Source: Smittium culicis (taxonomy: Eukaryota; Kickxellomycota; Harpellomycetes; Harpellales; Legeriomycetaceae). From it: a stretch of 15,152 nt of DNA. Position 1 is the stretch's first letter. The number at the start of each line of letters is the position of its first letter. The DNA is taken from NCBI GenBank assembly GCA_001970855.1, contig LSSN01005696.1, positions 1 to 15,152 of the forward strand, written 5' to 3'. Shown in pieces: positions 1-9,721 of the stretch. Made by a program: the position numbers and the translations under genes. Below the pieces are notes generated by a model that did no database searches, was not told the DNA's origin, and saw nothing but the letters and a program-made list of their open reading frames with translations.

Positions 1-495
<495 letters not shown>

Positions 496-1072
496 GATTA
501 TATTTATTGAAGGATCGTATAAAATGAAAAAAAAGTGAAGAGATGAGGTATTGAGGATTCGGTATCGAAAACAGAAAAAGTTGGAGATAATATGGAAAAT
601 GAGCAAAAGAGAGTGACAAAATTAGCTAGCTGTGACAAATATAAAGGTTTGAAAAGAGGTAAATCTTATAATATAATATAATAGTATAAATGATAGTGGA
701 AGAGAGGGTTAGTGATGATCTTATGGCTTCTATAGCAAAAATCAAAGCTTAAAACAACGTAGAAAGCTTATACCTTAGGCTATATTGATATAGTGTCTTG
801 AGTTTAGCTGCTGCTTTACAAGAAGAGTTTCACTTGGTTAGAGAATTATGTTTTCTAAGTTAAGGCAATTGTTTTCTTTTTATGACCAAAAATGTAAAAA
901 AAAAAAAACGCCAAAAACTACATATAATTATCAGCTCCTGCCATTTGCTGTTTTTTGTACTGGCAAACTTATTAATGCATCAGCTACCAATAACGATTAT
1001 TTACAATTACAATTTGCTTGGTGTATGGTAAATTTATTGGCTTAAGTCTTCGAGAAATGTAAACACAAACAA
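496..1072. other. Upstream region of the ARF gene, no supported gene
   Basis: This is the presumed promoter and 5' UTR of the minus-strand ARF gene, and possibly the 3' UTR of the candidate gene ending at 1073. Plus-strand 848-1045 is open for 65 codons but contains a run of 13 A, has low-complexity lysines and resembles no family I know. On the minus strand, a short stretch at about 781-830 reads ETLLVKQQLNSRHYINIA, which has coding-like codons but no convincing connection to other exons. No tRNA or snRNA motif was seen. Confidence 0.5.
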
Positions 1073-1283
1073 CTAATATCCAATTATCGGGGTATGTTTT
1101 ATGAGCGCATCATTACTGGCCAGGTAAAAATTGAGACGCCAGCTATTGGCCCGGATCTCCATTTCTTCATAAGCTAAAATGTAAATAAGAAATTACTAAT
1201 TAGAACCTCGGAAATACACAGATAATTAATAAAAGCTTACACTCAAAATAATCGGCTACACTTCTCAACCCCACTTTTACCAT
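1073..1283 (-). CDS. Candidate two-exon small gene, unknown product
   Basis: I do not recognise this gene. The last exon, 1173-1073, uses GC-containing codons (GCC, CGG, CTC, GCG, CCG) quite unlike the surrounding AT desert. It reads YEEMEIRANSWRLNFYLA and then SNDALIKHTPIIGY before a TAG. It is preceded by TTTACATTTTAG, a good acceptor, with TTCTAAT as a possible branch site. Donor GTAAGC at 1240 gives a 67-nt phase-1 intron and joins an upstream exon 1283-1241 beginning MVKVGLRSVADYFE. The product would be 47 residues, soluble and without membrane segments. An alternative donor (GTAAAA at 1281) would join another frame, so the 5' part is uncertain and more exons may lie upstream (TACTAAC on the minus strand near 1369-1375). 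The exon at 1073-1173 is more believable than the full model. Confidence 0.35.
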
Positions 1284-4200
1284 ATAGCATGAATTTTTTA
1301 TAAATTAACTATACATGATCAAAAATTACGTATACATCGAAATATATTACACTAATAGATTTAGTTTGTTAGTATCGAGGATAAAAAGTGTATTTGCACG
1401 AATATCAGCTTCTTATACTTTTTTAAATTCGATATCTTGAAATGGAAAAATATCAGTAATTGATTATTCGCTTACAAATTATCCTAAATGCACTCAATCG
1501 CTAAGTGTTTTCAAACTTCTGAATATTTTCAGATATGAACATATCGATAATTTCAAAAAACAGTATCCTTAATCCATTTTTTATTTCAAGTTTTAATATT
1601 AATATATTGTTTATTAACACGTTCTTTTAAACAAATATTGCTAAATCTACATCCTAGACATTAAAGAATCGCGATGTAGTATACATTCGATGTTTTTTTC
1701 GCTTATATAGTGTCTTAGTCGCTGTTTTTTATGAATTTTTTTTTTTAGATAAAGGACAGTGGCTTTCTCTTTTTTCTCTTATGGGGGTGATATCCCAAAA
1801 GCTTATAGTACAAATTTTACGTGATAAAATTTATCTATTTACTTTTATAAAAAAAAAAAGAAATAATTGGATCTGATCTCAAGATTAATCGAAAAAGATA
1901 TTTTATTACAAATTAATGTATCTAGCTATAAAAATTTCTAGAATCACTAAAGTTATTGCGTGGTTATTAAATGCCAGTAACTATTAAAAACAATAAGTAA
2001 AATAATAATAAATAAATAAAAAATAAAAAAATGCCAGTAACTCAAATACTAAAAAAAAATTTTTATGCGTGGCTATTTCGAGGATCATAACATCATCTAA
2101 CAAAAATTTCCTAATCATCTAATTTATTTTATCAAGTTTTGCTTATAATCGATTTTAGGGAATACAATATAATAAACTATGAAACTCAAAATATATTTTT
2201 ATCTAATATTAATTATATTATTATCGAACTAGTAAAAAGATTTTATGATCTAATAATAATATCCTTAGAAAGTAAAGAAATTTACATTTAATAGTCATAA
2301 CAATAACTAAAATACGAAGTACTTGAAAATGATATTTATTAAATGCAACCGTAAGATCGTATATTCATATTCCAGTCAAATAATAAATAGAGACTCATAA
2401 GGCTAAATTTTTCTATTATATCAAATAAAAAGTAAAATATAATACGCCAACTAGTGTTTACGTTTTTATACTATTTTTGAATATTACGCTTTCTAATTTC
2501 TCTTACCTTTGTATAATAAAGGGAAAAAATTATGTATAAAAATAATAATAGTGGATATATTTGAAATAGACACATAAAAAAATGTTACCCACTTTAAAAA
2601 TGAATGGATTGTAATTTTTTAAAAGGTAAATAAACCTAAACCTGAATATAGATCTAATGCCGTGCTTAAACATTGAATCAAGACTTAAATCTAGTACACC
2701 TCCTGTTTTATTATAATGAGAAATTGACTACTTGTACTTTCACATATAATAAAAAAAAATTCAATATATATATAATCTATCGAAAGCCACAGGTTAATCT
2801 TATAGATAATAAATTTATTAGATAGATTATGACATATTCCAGCGTTATATCTTATTCATATAGGATATTTCTTTTATAGCTATGAAAAACTCTAATAGCT
2901 ATTATTTTCCTAGAAAACCAAAAGATTTAAAATGTAATTTTTTTTTTAAATTTAGCCACACTTTTTTCAAAACGATATTATTAAAAAATAATTAAGCTTA
3001 TACTTACTAAAATCTGCAGAAAATCCTTCAATACATTACTCATTAACTCACCTTTAGATTGTTGCAAACTATATACGATATTAAATGATTTATTTGAAGA
3101 GTCGATTTAGATTATTAGTACAAATTCTAACATGTATCTAAAACATTAGATTTACTTGAAATAAATAGATCATTATAAATCTCGCAAATAGAGCATTTTT
3201 TACCAAGATTTTAATTTAAAAATAATTTCCATGATCATACACTTTATTTATTAGGTTATACAAAAAAAATCAATAAAATAAAATAGATTTTTATAAAAAA
3301 GAATACAATAGTTATTTACAGATAAAAATTTACAATTTTAATATGATAATAATTTTGTGAAAACTATTATTTAAATAAATAAAATTCCAGCATTTAAAGA
3401 TAGTAGGTCGATCTACGATTTTCCCTTAATCTTCATAGAATATTGAATTATTAAAAAACCTCACACTGATAAGTGTATATTTTCACACAAAAAGACTGTA
3501 TACAATATAAAAAAGATAGTCTGGTCTATGTGATTTAATAATAATTATTTTAAACCTGAAATCTATCAAGAATTTTATAATACGAATATTATTATCGCTC
3601 TCTAAGCAATAAAAATTTGACTAGAAAAATCCTGTGAAACTTTAATATGTAACGTCTTAATAAAAATAAACTTATAAATTATTTTATAAAATTTAATATA
3701 CCAGAATAAAGTTATTGTTTTAAAAATTTTCGATTTGACATTTTAAAGAGCCAAATTGGCAAGACTGGTTTTATAATCAGCTATTGCTGACATTAAATGC
3801 TTGTTCTTTATATATCCAAATTTACTATCGAATAATTTCAAAAATTTTGAAATATAAATATATGTATATGCTTTTATTTGAGAAGTTTTGATATTTTTAT
3901 ATTATCTAGTGGAATTTATGTATGATTATACACTTTCACTAGAAAAAAGTTAAAACGTTCCGTTATTTAAGAACCATGAATACAAATTTTTAAAATAAAT
4001 ATTTTATCTTTATATTAATTTATATTTACAATTTTCAATACAAAGTATTAAATATTTTATCCTCTATATTGTTTAATATTACTTATTTTTTTTACTATTT
4101 TCGAAATAGCAATTAGCTTTGTGGTATCGGTAAAAAATAAAACGGTTATAAATAATTCAATTTTCCTAAATTTTTTTTTATAATTATAGTTTTTTGGTTT

Positions 4201-5344
4201 TTTAAAATGCTGTAAGCATTTTTTTAAATATTTAATCAAAGCACTAATATTTTAATCTTTATTGATTAAGAAAATTAGAAACTTTGTAAAACTCAGATAA
4301 TATTTAATTTAGATTATTCTAATATAAGATTATGTATTAGTAGCACTGATTAGTAGTGGCCATTTGAAGATTTTATTTAATATTACTATAAAAAACATTC
4401 AAATATTTTACAATTTACCTATATCATTTAGGATTCTGGAAGATGGTCTCGTATTTCTACTTTTAATACTATAGGACTATAGCGTTAAATTAATTTTAAC
4501 TCTCTCTGGATTTATTAAGATTTCTATTTTTATATATCGAGGGTTCTAAATGAAGATGGCACTTTTTTACTGCTTATAGTTATTGGGGCGATTATTTATA
4601 AGTTATAATTACTATTGGCTAAATTGGAAAACTGATTTGATCTATAAGTATTATTTGGAAAAAAAAAAAAAGATTTTATTTACTGGGTAATTAATTAAAT
4701 ATTAAATGTCTAAATATAGGCTAAGTGTGATTAGTATTTTGGTAAAAGTTAAAATCAATCTTTTAGAAAAGAAATTTATTTTGTTTTATCTTTTATTATC
4801 GCAAAAAATTTTAAAATTAGTCTATCTTTATTTTTGAAAAGGATGCTTTGACGTAAAAAGAATTTAACAGGTGTGAAATATAAAGATGTGTTAAAACAAA
4901 TAACAGCTATTAGATTTATTATAATATATTTTTATTGATGAAAAGACATTTTATATTCAGAAATAAAGTATTTATTAAATCAAACTTTTAACATTTTCTT
5001 ATGAAAAAAAAGCTTTAATGTAAAATGGTCATATTTATTTAAAATATTGATGAGCATTAGTTATAAATTAAAATGCTATTTTTTATAAAAAAGAAAAGTA
5101 TATAATCCCATTTGATTTGAATAAAATTTCAGTATTGGTAAGTTCGAATATTTATTAATTTGTTTTCAATTTAACAGAACTTCAACTGATATTTTTTTAT
5201 GAAATGTACTGGATGAATTTAGTGTATTATTGTCTATTTAGTTTTTTTTAGCGAGTTTATTAAACATAAATTAAAATTATGCAAAAAACTATTAAAAAAT
5301 ATTTAAAAATTTATAGAAATATTAAAAAATTTATAAAAAGCTAA
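1284..5344. other. AT-rich desert, no supported gene
   Basis: About 4 kb of roughly 80 percent AT sequence with frequent stops in all frames. The longest open stretch noted (minus strand, 4057-4239) is lysine- and asparagine-rich translated AT sequence. The minus strand around 1503-1620 is open for about 41 codons and ends FISENIQKFENT, but nothing supports it as a gene. Contents include a nested short repeat (1954-2077), poly-A and TA runs (about 1850, 2765 and 4660) and degenerate A/T-rich tandem units (about 5285-5355). No terminal repeats, tRNA or transposase motif was seen. Confidence 0.6.
1954..2077. repeat. Nested direct repeats around an A/T low-complexity core
   Basis: AAATGCCAGTAACT occurs exactly twice, at 1969-1982 and 2029-2042, 60 nt apart. 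These copies are flanked by a second imperfect pair, TTGCGTGGTTATT (1956-1968) and ATGCGTGGCTATT (2065-2077). The order is A-B-(AATAAA-rich spacer)-B-A, all in direct orientation. This could be a small tandem duplication interrupted by low-complexity expansion, or a relic of an insertion. Confidence 0.6.
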
Positions 5345-5626
5345 AAAAATATTAAAAATCAACCTTTCAACCGACCCCTCTCCGCCGCATTAGCAGCTCC
5401 ATACTCACTGGTTATTGGTTCAAGTTTCTCTATTGAGTTACTATACTTTACTTTTTATATAGCTCAATTTCCCAATAAATTTTTTGGCAAATACAAGCAT
5501 AAAATACAAAATTTTATTTTCAATAAAAACAATATTATCTGCGATTTAATCAGTATCGGCTCAAATCTATTAAGCCAGGAAATAGTGTTAGCTTCACTCA
5601 CAATTTGGTATTTGTGGTTCTTTTAA
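5345..5626 (+). pseudogene. Start-less hydrophobic open frame, possible eroded coding relic
   Basis: This is an open stretch of 93 codons in a region where stops are otherwise dense. It has no usable ATG near its beginning and ends at TAA 5624-5626. Its beginning is unusually GC-rich (CCGACCCCTCTCCGCCGC at about 5371-5388). It reads RPLSAALAAPYSLVIGSSF, then SIELLYFTFYIAQFP, and later GSNLLSQEIVLASLTIWYLW. The strong hydrophobic content suggests membrane segments. A diverged in-frame copy of its 3' part lies 231 nt downstream. I recognise no family. It may be a decayed host gene, a transposon remnant or an exon of an unresolved spliced gene. Confidence 0.3.
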
Positions 5627-5832
5627 TGTAGGGAACATTTTTTAGTGTATCGAGTTAAATAATATAAAACTGTATTAATTGAAACAGCCCAATAATAAAA
5701 AAAGTTCAATTTATATAGCAATTAAATACACAAGAAATAAAAACGCCTTTTCGATTTAGCCAATGCTATTAAAAACTAATACGTTATTAGCTCAATAGAA
5801 TTAATTGGCAGCATAGTGTTATCTCCACTAAC
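5553..5832 (+). repeat. Diverged direct duplication with coding-like substitutions
   Basis: ATAGTGTTAGCTTCACTCAC (5582-5601) and ATAGTGTTATCTCCACTAAC (5813-5832) match at 17 of 20 positions. GCTCAA lies exactly 23 nt upstream of each. The offset is 231 nt, a multiple of three. Translated in the same frame the copies read IVLASLT and IVLSPLT, with silent third-base changes in the Leu and Thr codons. The second copy lies in a short open stretch (YVISSIELIGSIVLSPLTTS...) that ends in TAA at about 5851. Confidence 0.4.
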
Positions 5833-5849
5833 GACCTCCCATGTGGCAT

Positions 5850-6205
5850 AAAGTTAGAATTGTGCTACTATTGATAGCAGGTGTATTTATTACTTATACT
5901 ATAAGTTGTTTTTAGCTTTTATATCTATACTATTTTATGGTGACTTTAATAACACGCTAAAATAAAAGCTTTTAAGGAAAATTTTAGAATCGTTGATTAA
6001 AAGCTTATCAAAGTTTTTATTAAATCAATTTTTTATATAAAGTTTTTTATAAGATTACAAGAATGTAAATATTAAACTGTTTCCACATTCTTGTGGATTT
6101 AAAACTTCAGAGTGCTTGCTTTTATAGTATAACCTTAATAATGTAAATATTTCTCACCAGCTCACTAGCTAAATTATACATATTGAAGAACGTTTTGTAA
6201 GCGAA
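5850..6205. other. AT-rich spacer, nothing supported
   Basis: No gene, RNA motif or clear repeat was seen. It holds A/T runs and scattered stops in all frames. Confidence 0.5.
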
Positions 6206-6520
6206 ATGCTAAAATATATAAACTATTCGACAAAATTTCAAATGAACTTATCGAAAACAGGCTTAACCAATAACCTATTGACAAATATAAGTCAGTTGTG
6301 GGAAATTACAAAAGACATTGTGCTATTATTATTATACGCTTTAATTTTGAAATTTGCGAATTATAAGGTATTAAATATTAAGGATGAAAGGCAGGCTTTG
6401 TTGATAAAGTTGATAATCACAAACAAAATTTTAAACCAACAAAGGTTTTGCACATCCTCGGCTTTCGTATATGGGTATAATTTTATAAATTGGATTATTG
6501 CTGGTAAAAGCTTTCTTTAG
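6206..6520 (+). CDS. Possible 104-residue ORF, antisense overlap, doubtful
   Basis: It is open for 104 codons from ATG 6206, which is long for such AT-rich DNA. The predicted product has one hydrophobic stretch (DIVLLLLYALILKFANY, about residues 37-53) and no recognised motif. Its last 90 nt lie antisense to the lysine-rich ORF at 6431-6661. Codon use is dominated by AT-rich Leu and Ile codons as expected for translated intergenic DNA, so I favour the minus-strand ORF in the overlap. It could be an independent small membrane protein or a chance opening. Confidence 0.2.
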   Translation: MLKYINYSTKFQMNLSKTGLTNNLLTNISQLWEITKDIVLLLLYALILKFANYKVLNIKDERQALLIKLIITNKILNQQRFCTSSAFVYGYNFINWIIAGKSFL

Positions 6521-6661
6521 GGCTTTGAGGAGTTCATTTTTTGCTTTATCTAGCCTCTTTTGGTTGGCCATTGCAAATACTCTTTTTTTATGGCCCAATG
6601 CGCTTATAAGTTTTTTTTTTTTTTGGCTAGGCTTTTTAGAATTGTAAATCCATTTAACCAC
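6431..6661 (-). CDS. Small lysine-rich protein, unknown function
   Basis: A 76-codon ORF divergent to the TAPT1-like gene and separated from it by 213 nt, which suits a shared promoter. The product begins MVKWIYNSKKPSQKKKK and is strongly basic. A predicted amphipathic helical middle follows (RLDKAKNELLKALKKAF), then a less charged tail (SNNPIYKIIPIYESRGCAKP). Codon choice includes GGC, GCC, CTC, ACC and CCC, richer in GC than the flanks, which supports coding. The KKKK run is encoded by a homopolymer of 14 A (about 6611-6624), so a length error there would shift the frame; the ATG at 6661 is then unsafe and translation could begin at the Met of FAMANQ. No family is recognised; size and charge would suit a nucleolar or ribosome-associated protein, but that is only a guess. 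A plus-strand ORF overlaps its 3' end. Confidence 0.5.
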   Translation of the reverse strand: MVKWIYNSKKPSQKKKKLISALGHKKRVFAMANQKRLDKAKNELLKALKKAFTSNNPIYKIIPIYESRGCAKPLLV

Positions 6662-6874
6662 TCATAATATGTTACAAAAACAGAAACAAAAATACTCTCT
6701 CTGCTTATTATTGAAGGGATGAGAAAAAAAGCGAGTATTTTTGATAAATATTCATAATTAGCACTTATTTTCGTTCAATATTCATAGTTCACTACTTTAT
6801 GTTTTACAACTAAATTATATATCTTCCGTAGCTTACCCATAAATTATTAAATTATATACAGTCGGTTTTTCTTA
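6662..6874. promoter_or_regulatory. Divergent intergenic promoter region with a short direct repeat
   Basis: A spacer of 213 nt between the two divergent genes. AATATTCATAATTAGCAC (about 6747-6764) recurs as AATATTCATAGTTCAC (about 6778-6793), 31 nt apart, roughly three helical turns, so it may be a paired protein-binding site. A TATATA-type element (6853-6858) lies about 20 nt upstream of the ATG at 6875. The regulatory role is inference. Confidence 0.35.
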
Positions 6875-9721
6875 ATGATTACTTTTGATGCGTCGAAAAA
6901 TTCTACCTCTACAGATAACAGCAAGAAGACAAATAATAGAACTCCAATTTCTTATGAAAGAGCTGCAAACATAGATTTCGTACACAAACTAATGCGTTCC
7001 CAAGATTCTATAGTTGACTTGGATGTTGTCATGCCAGAAAAAAATGTTGACATTTCAAATAATTTATCAAATTTCGATTTAATGAAAATAGATCGGGAAA
7101 CCAAAATAGATAATATCAGCTCCAGGAACGAGGCTACGGGGCTGGAAAAAAAGAAAAAGCAAATTGATTATGACGACACATATAGGCTTTCCGTCGTTAA
7201 GACTAAAAAAAAAATAGCTAGGGCTTCCAGCAACCCTTTACCTAACTTAGACATTTCTGAGTTGTCCTCAAGTATATTTGATTATAAACACAGAAAGAGA
7301 TTTTCTTACAACATTAGTCAAAACAGTATAGAACCTATCACATCGAGCTATTTATTTAGCAAAAAGACGAAATCGAAAAGAATTTCTAATGTACTTACAG
7401 TTTCACCTTTATTTAGCCCCAGTGAAGGATCTAATTTAGATGATTCGAAATCTCAAAAACTATCCCCTCTTGATTCTAAGCTTTCTAATAGCTCTTTTGG
7501 TAGCCCAAATAGCCCTACAAGCATGGTCATCGTACTTAAGGACAAATCCCCGACTACTCAAGAGACTTCAATAGAAAAGGCTATTCGCGAAATCTATGAA
7601 TTAGCAGAAAAATCTGAAGCTGAGCTTATTCGGAAAAGAATGTTCTTTTTCCTTAACGTTCCTTATGAAATCGAAAAGTTAATGGCTCTAGGCGTCTCCA
7701 TTTGCGCAAATGCATATTTGAACACCTTTATTGATTTACCTATACAAGCACTATCTGTACTCTATGATGAAATAAACACATTTTTCCTTAAATTGCTCAA
7801 GAAAAATAAAAGCCCAACCAGTTCTTTTAATAAAAACAACACTCCGAAAGCCGATTGGAACAGGGCTGTCAGACTGACCTCATTATATAAAATATTTGTG
7901 TTTATCACTACTTTTATCTTGGTCGGTAGTGTTGATTCTGCGCAAGCATACCACACTATTAGAGCGCAATCATCGCTTAAACTATATTTTATTTTCAACT
8001 CATTAGAACTTTTCGATAAATTACTTACAAGCTTTGGTCTTGACGCCCTAGACTCTATTCAATATAGTATTGCTAAAATTATCGAGTATAAAAAATCAGG
8101 AAAATCTTCTGCTATGGATGTAATGATTTCTATTATTCATGGAATTATAGGTTTAGTATACATGCTATTACATACTCTGGTTCTATATTTCCAAGTTTTG
8201 TCATTAAACGTGGCTATAAACTCGTACAGTCAACAACTTTTACTTCTTTTAATATCTAATCAATTTGTTGAACTCAAGGGAAACATCCTTAAAAAATTTG
8301 AAAAAGAAAACTTTTTCCAGCTTACTTGTGGGGATATAGTCGAAAGATTTCAAGAATTTGTCTTTTTAGGATTGATTATTACTCAAAACCTTTTCGAGCT
8401 TATTGACTCTAGATCCTTTGGTTTTAATTCAACATCTGTTAGCCATTATTTTGCTACAATGTTTTCACCTGAATTTTTGCAACTTGATTTTTTACTAAAC
8501 AGGGTTTTGATTCCTGTTTTTATGGTTATCGGTACAGAGATAATAGTCGACTGGGTAAAACATGCCTTTATTGCTAAATTCAACTGGTTTAGACCTTATC
8601 TATATTCTAAATACGGCGATATCTTATGCAGAGACTTAGTTGGCGCTACTCCTGCCGATGATATTGCCAACATGAATAACAACACAGGCGTTGTGCTCTT
8701 ATCTGTACCATCAAAATCAACGAATGGAAAAAAAATTGAAATGCCTGACTTAACTCCAAAAGTTGCTAGGAGAATGGGATTCTTGCCTTACCCGTTAGCA
8801 GTACTAACAATGGTAATTGTAAGCGATTCTATCATCTTGGTTACTGGAAATATTACATCTTTCTTTTCCCTTTTAAAGTGTTTGAAAGGACTTTTCTCTC
8901 TATTTATAATGCACCCGTTTTTTAAGCTCTATCAATTTTCTAGATGTGGTTTGATGTGCTACATCGATTCACCAAAAAAAGATTTTAAATCCGCTTTCAT
9001 TTGCAATAACTTCTGCTACACAAACAAAATACAAAAACCTGATTTACACTACTTAATAAATACGCTTGATAAAGCGAAGCTTTCGGATCAGGAGCTTAAA
9101 ACGTTTTATTCTAACAAATTGGCTATTTTAAATTCATACTCTGAAGCTTCAAGTTCATCTTTGAGCAATCATTATTTAAAGGTTTATGAAAATGAAATAG
9201 ATATTAATAGCCTTCAAAGTACTTGCTACTATATACTCTTTGTATCAGCGATTTTAGTTCTGGTTGCAGTATTAAAATTCTTTGCCTTTGAAAAACTAAA
9301 GCAATACGCCTCTTCTAGATACTTAAGCTTTTGCAAAAACAAAGCCAAGCCTCAGCCAGATAATACTCAGAACTCTAAAAATGGACCTCAAAAAAGCCTC
9401 AAGCAAGACTGTTTGCAAAATTCAGAAGAATCACAAAAAACTTCAAAGAATCCCACTTCAAAGTCTACAAATCTTTTAGGGGTTGATAAAAAACTTCCCG
9501 CCGACTCATCTAGCACAGAAATCCAAACTACTACAATCCAAAGGAAAGTTTCTATTACCGGGTTCCACGATTTAACCAAGGAATTGGATCTTCAAAGGCT
9601 AGAAGATGTAAAAAATTTAATATCTTCTGATGCTGATGAGGTTGCTTGGGATAAAATGAAACCTAAATGGAACCTTGATAACGTTTCGAGATATAGCCTT
9701 TTTAAATCCCGCATTCCATAG
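6875..9721 (+). CDS. TAPT1: TAPT1/Emp65-family multi-pass ER membrane protein
   Basis: A 948-residue intronless gene of the TAPT1 family (Pfam DUF747). Yeast Emp65 works with the SUN-like protein Slp1 in the ER to protect soluble luminal proteins from degradation; human TAPT1 is tied to cilia and skeletal disease. The family core spans about residues 242-660. FFFLNVPYEIEKLM is near 257, AYHTIRAQSSLKLYFIFN near 358 and LTSFGLDALDS near 384. LNVAINS is near 444, NQFVELKGNILKKFEKENFF near 462 and VDWVKHAFIAKFN near 558. VARRMGFLPYPLAVL is near 630. Each of these aligns with the human protein. Likely membrane spans lie near 271-297, 334-352, 420-445, 496-511, 540-561, 642-685 and 785-804. It is much longer than human TAPT1 (567) or Emp65 (649). 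The extra length is a Ser/Lys-rich N-terminus of about 240 residues, with six Ser-Pro sites at 177-226, and a Lys/Ser/Gln-rich tail after 808. The first ATG of the long frame is used; TAG ends it. A partner Slp1 homologue is not in the window. Confidence 0.93.
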   Translation: MITFDASKNSTSTDNSKKTNNRTPISYERAANIDFVHKLMRSQDSIVDLDVVMPEKNVDISNNLSNFDLMKIDRETKIDNISSRNEATGLEKKKKQIDYDDTYRLSVVKTKKKIARASSNPLPNLDISELSSSIFDYKHRKRFSYNISQNSIEPITSSYLFSKKTKSKRISNVLTVSPLFSPSEGSNLDDSKSQKLSPLDSKLSNSSFGSPNSPTSMVIVLKDKSPTTQETSIEKAIREIYELAEKSEAELIRKRMFFFLNVPYEIEKLMALGVSICANAYLNTFIDLPIQALSVLYDEINTFFLKLLKKNKSPTSSFNKNNTPKADWNRAVRLTSLYKIFVFITTFILVGSVDSAQAYHTIRAQSSLKLYFIFNSLELFDKLLTSFGLDALDSIQYSIAKIIEYKKSGKSSAMDVMISIIHGIIGLVYMLLHTLVLYFQVLSLNVAINSYSQQLLLLLISNQFVELKGNILKKFEKENFFQLTCGDIVERFQEFVFLGLIITQNLFELIDSRSFGFNSTSVSHYFATMFSPEFLQLDFLLNRVLIPVFMVIGTEIIVDWVKHAFIAKFNWFRPYLYSKYGDILCRDLVGATPADDIANMNNNTGVVLLSVPSKSTNGKKIEMPDLTPKVARRMGFLPYPLAVLTMVIVSDSIILVTGNITSFFSLLKCLKGLFSLFIMHPFFKLYQFSRCGLMCYIDSPKKDFKSAFICNNFCYTNKIQKPDLHYLINTLDKAKLSDQELKTFYSNKLAILNSYSEASSSSLSNHYLKVYENEIDINSLQSTCYYILFVSAILVLVAVLKFFAFEKLKQYASSRYLSFCKNKAKPQPDNTQNSKNGPQKSLKQDCLQNSEESQKTSKNPTSKSTNLLGVDKKLPADSSSTEIQTTTIQRKVSITGFHDLTKELDLQRLEDVKNLISSDADEVAWDKMKPKWNLDNVSRYSLFKSRIP

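Noticed and set aside
496..606. Upstream extension of the ARF open frame (in-frame Met at 606)
   Set aside because: ARF proteins begin MG for myristoylation, and the extension is a hydrophobic AT-derived translation with no family match; the ATG at 495 gives exact ARF numbering.
848..1045. 65-codon plus-strand ORF
   Set aside because: It contains a poly-A run, has no recognisable motif and sits in the ARF upstream region.
4057..4239. 60-codon minus-strand ORF
   Set aside because: Lys/Ile/Phe/Asn-rich product typical of translated AT-rich intergenic DNA.
5400..5425. tRNA B-box-like GGTTCAAGTTT
   Set aside because: It lacks the terminal CC of the B-box and no A-box or cloverleaf can be drawn upstream.
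7762..7998. 78-codon minus-strand ORF
   Set aside because: Antisense shadow of the TAPT1-like coding sequence.
9388..9579. 63-codon minus-strand ORF
   Set aside because: Antisense shadow of the TAPT1-like C-terminal region.
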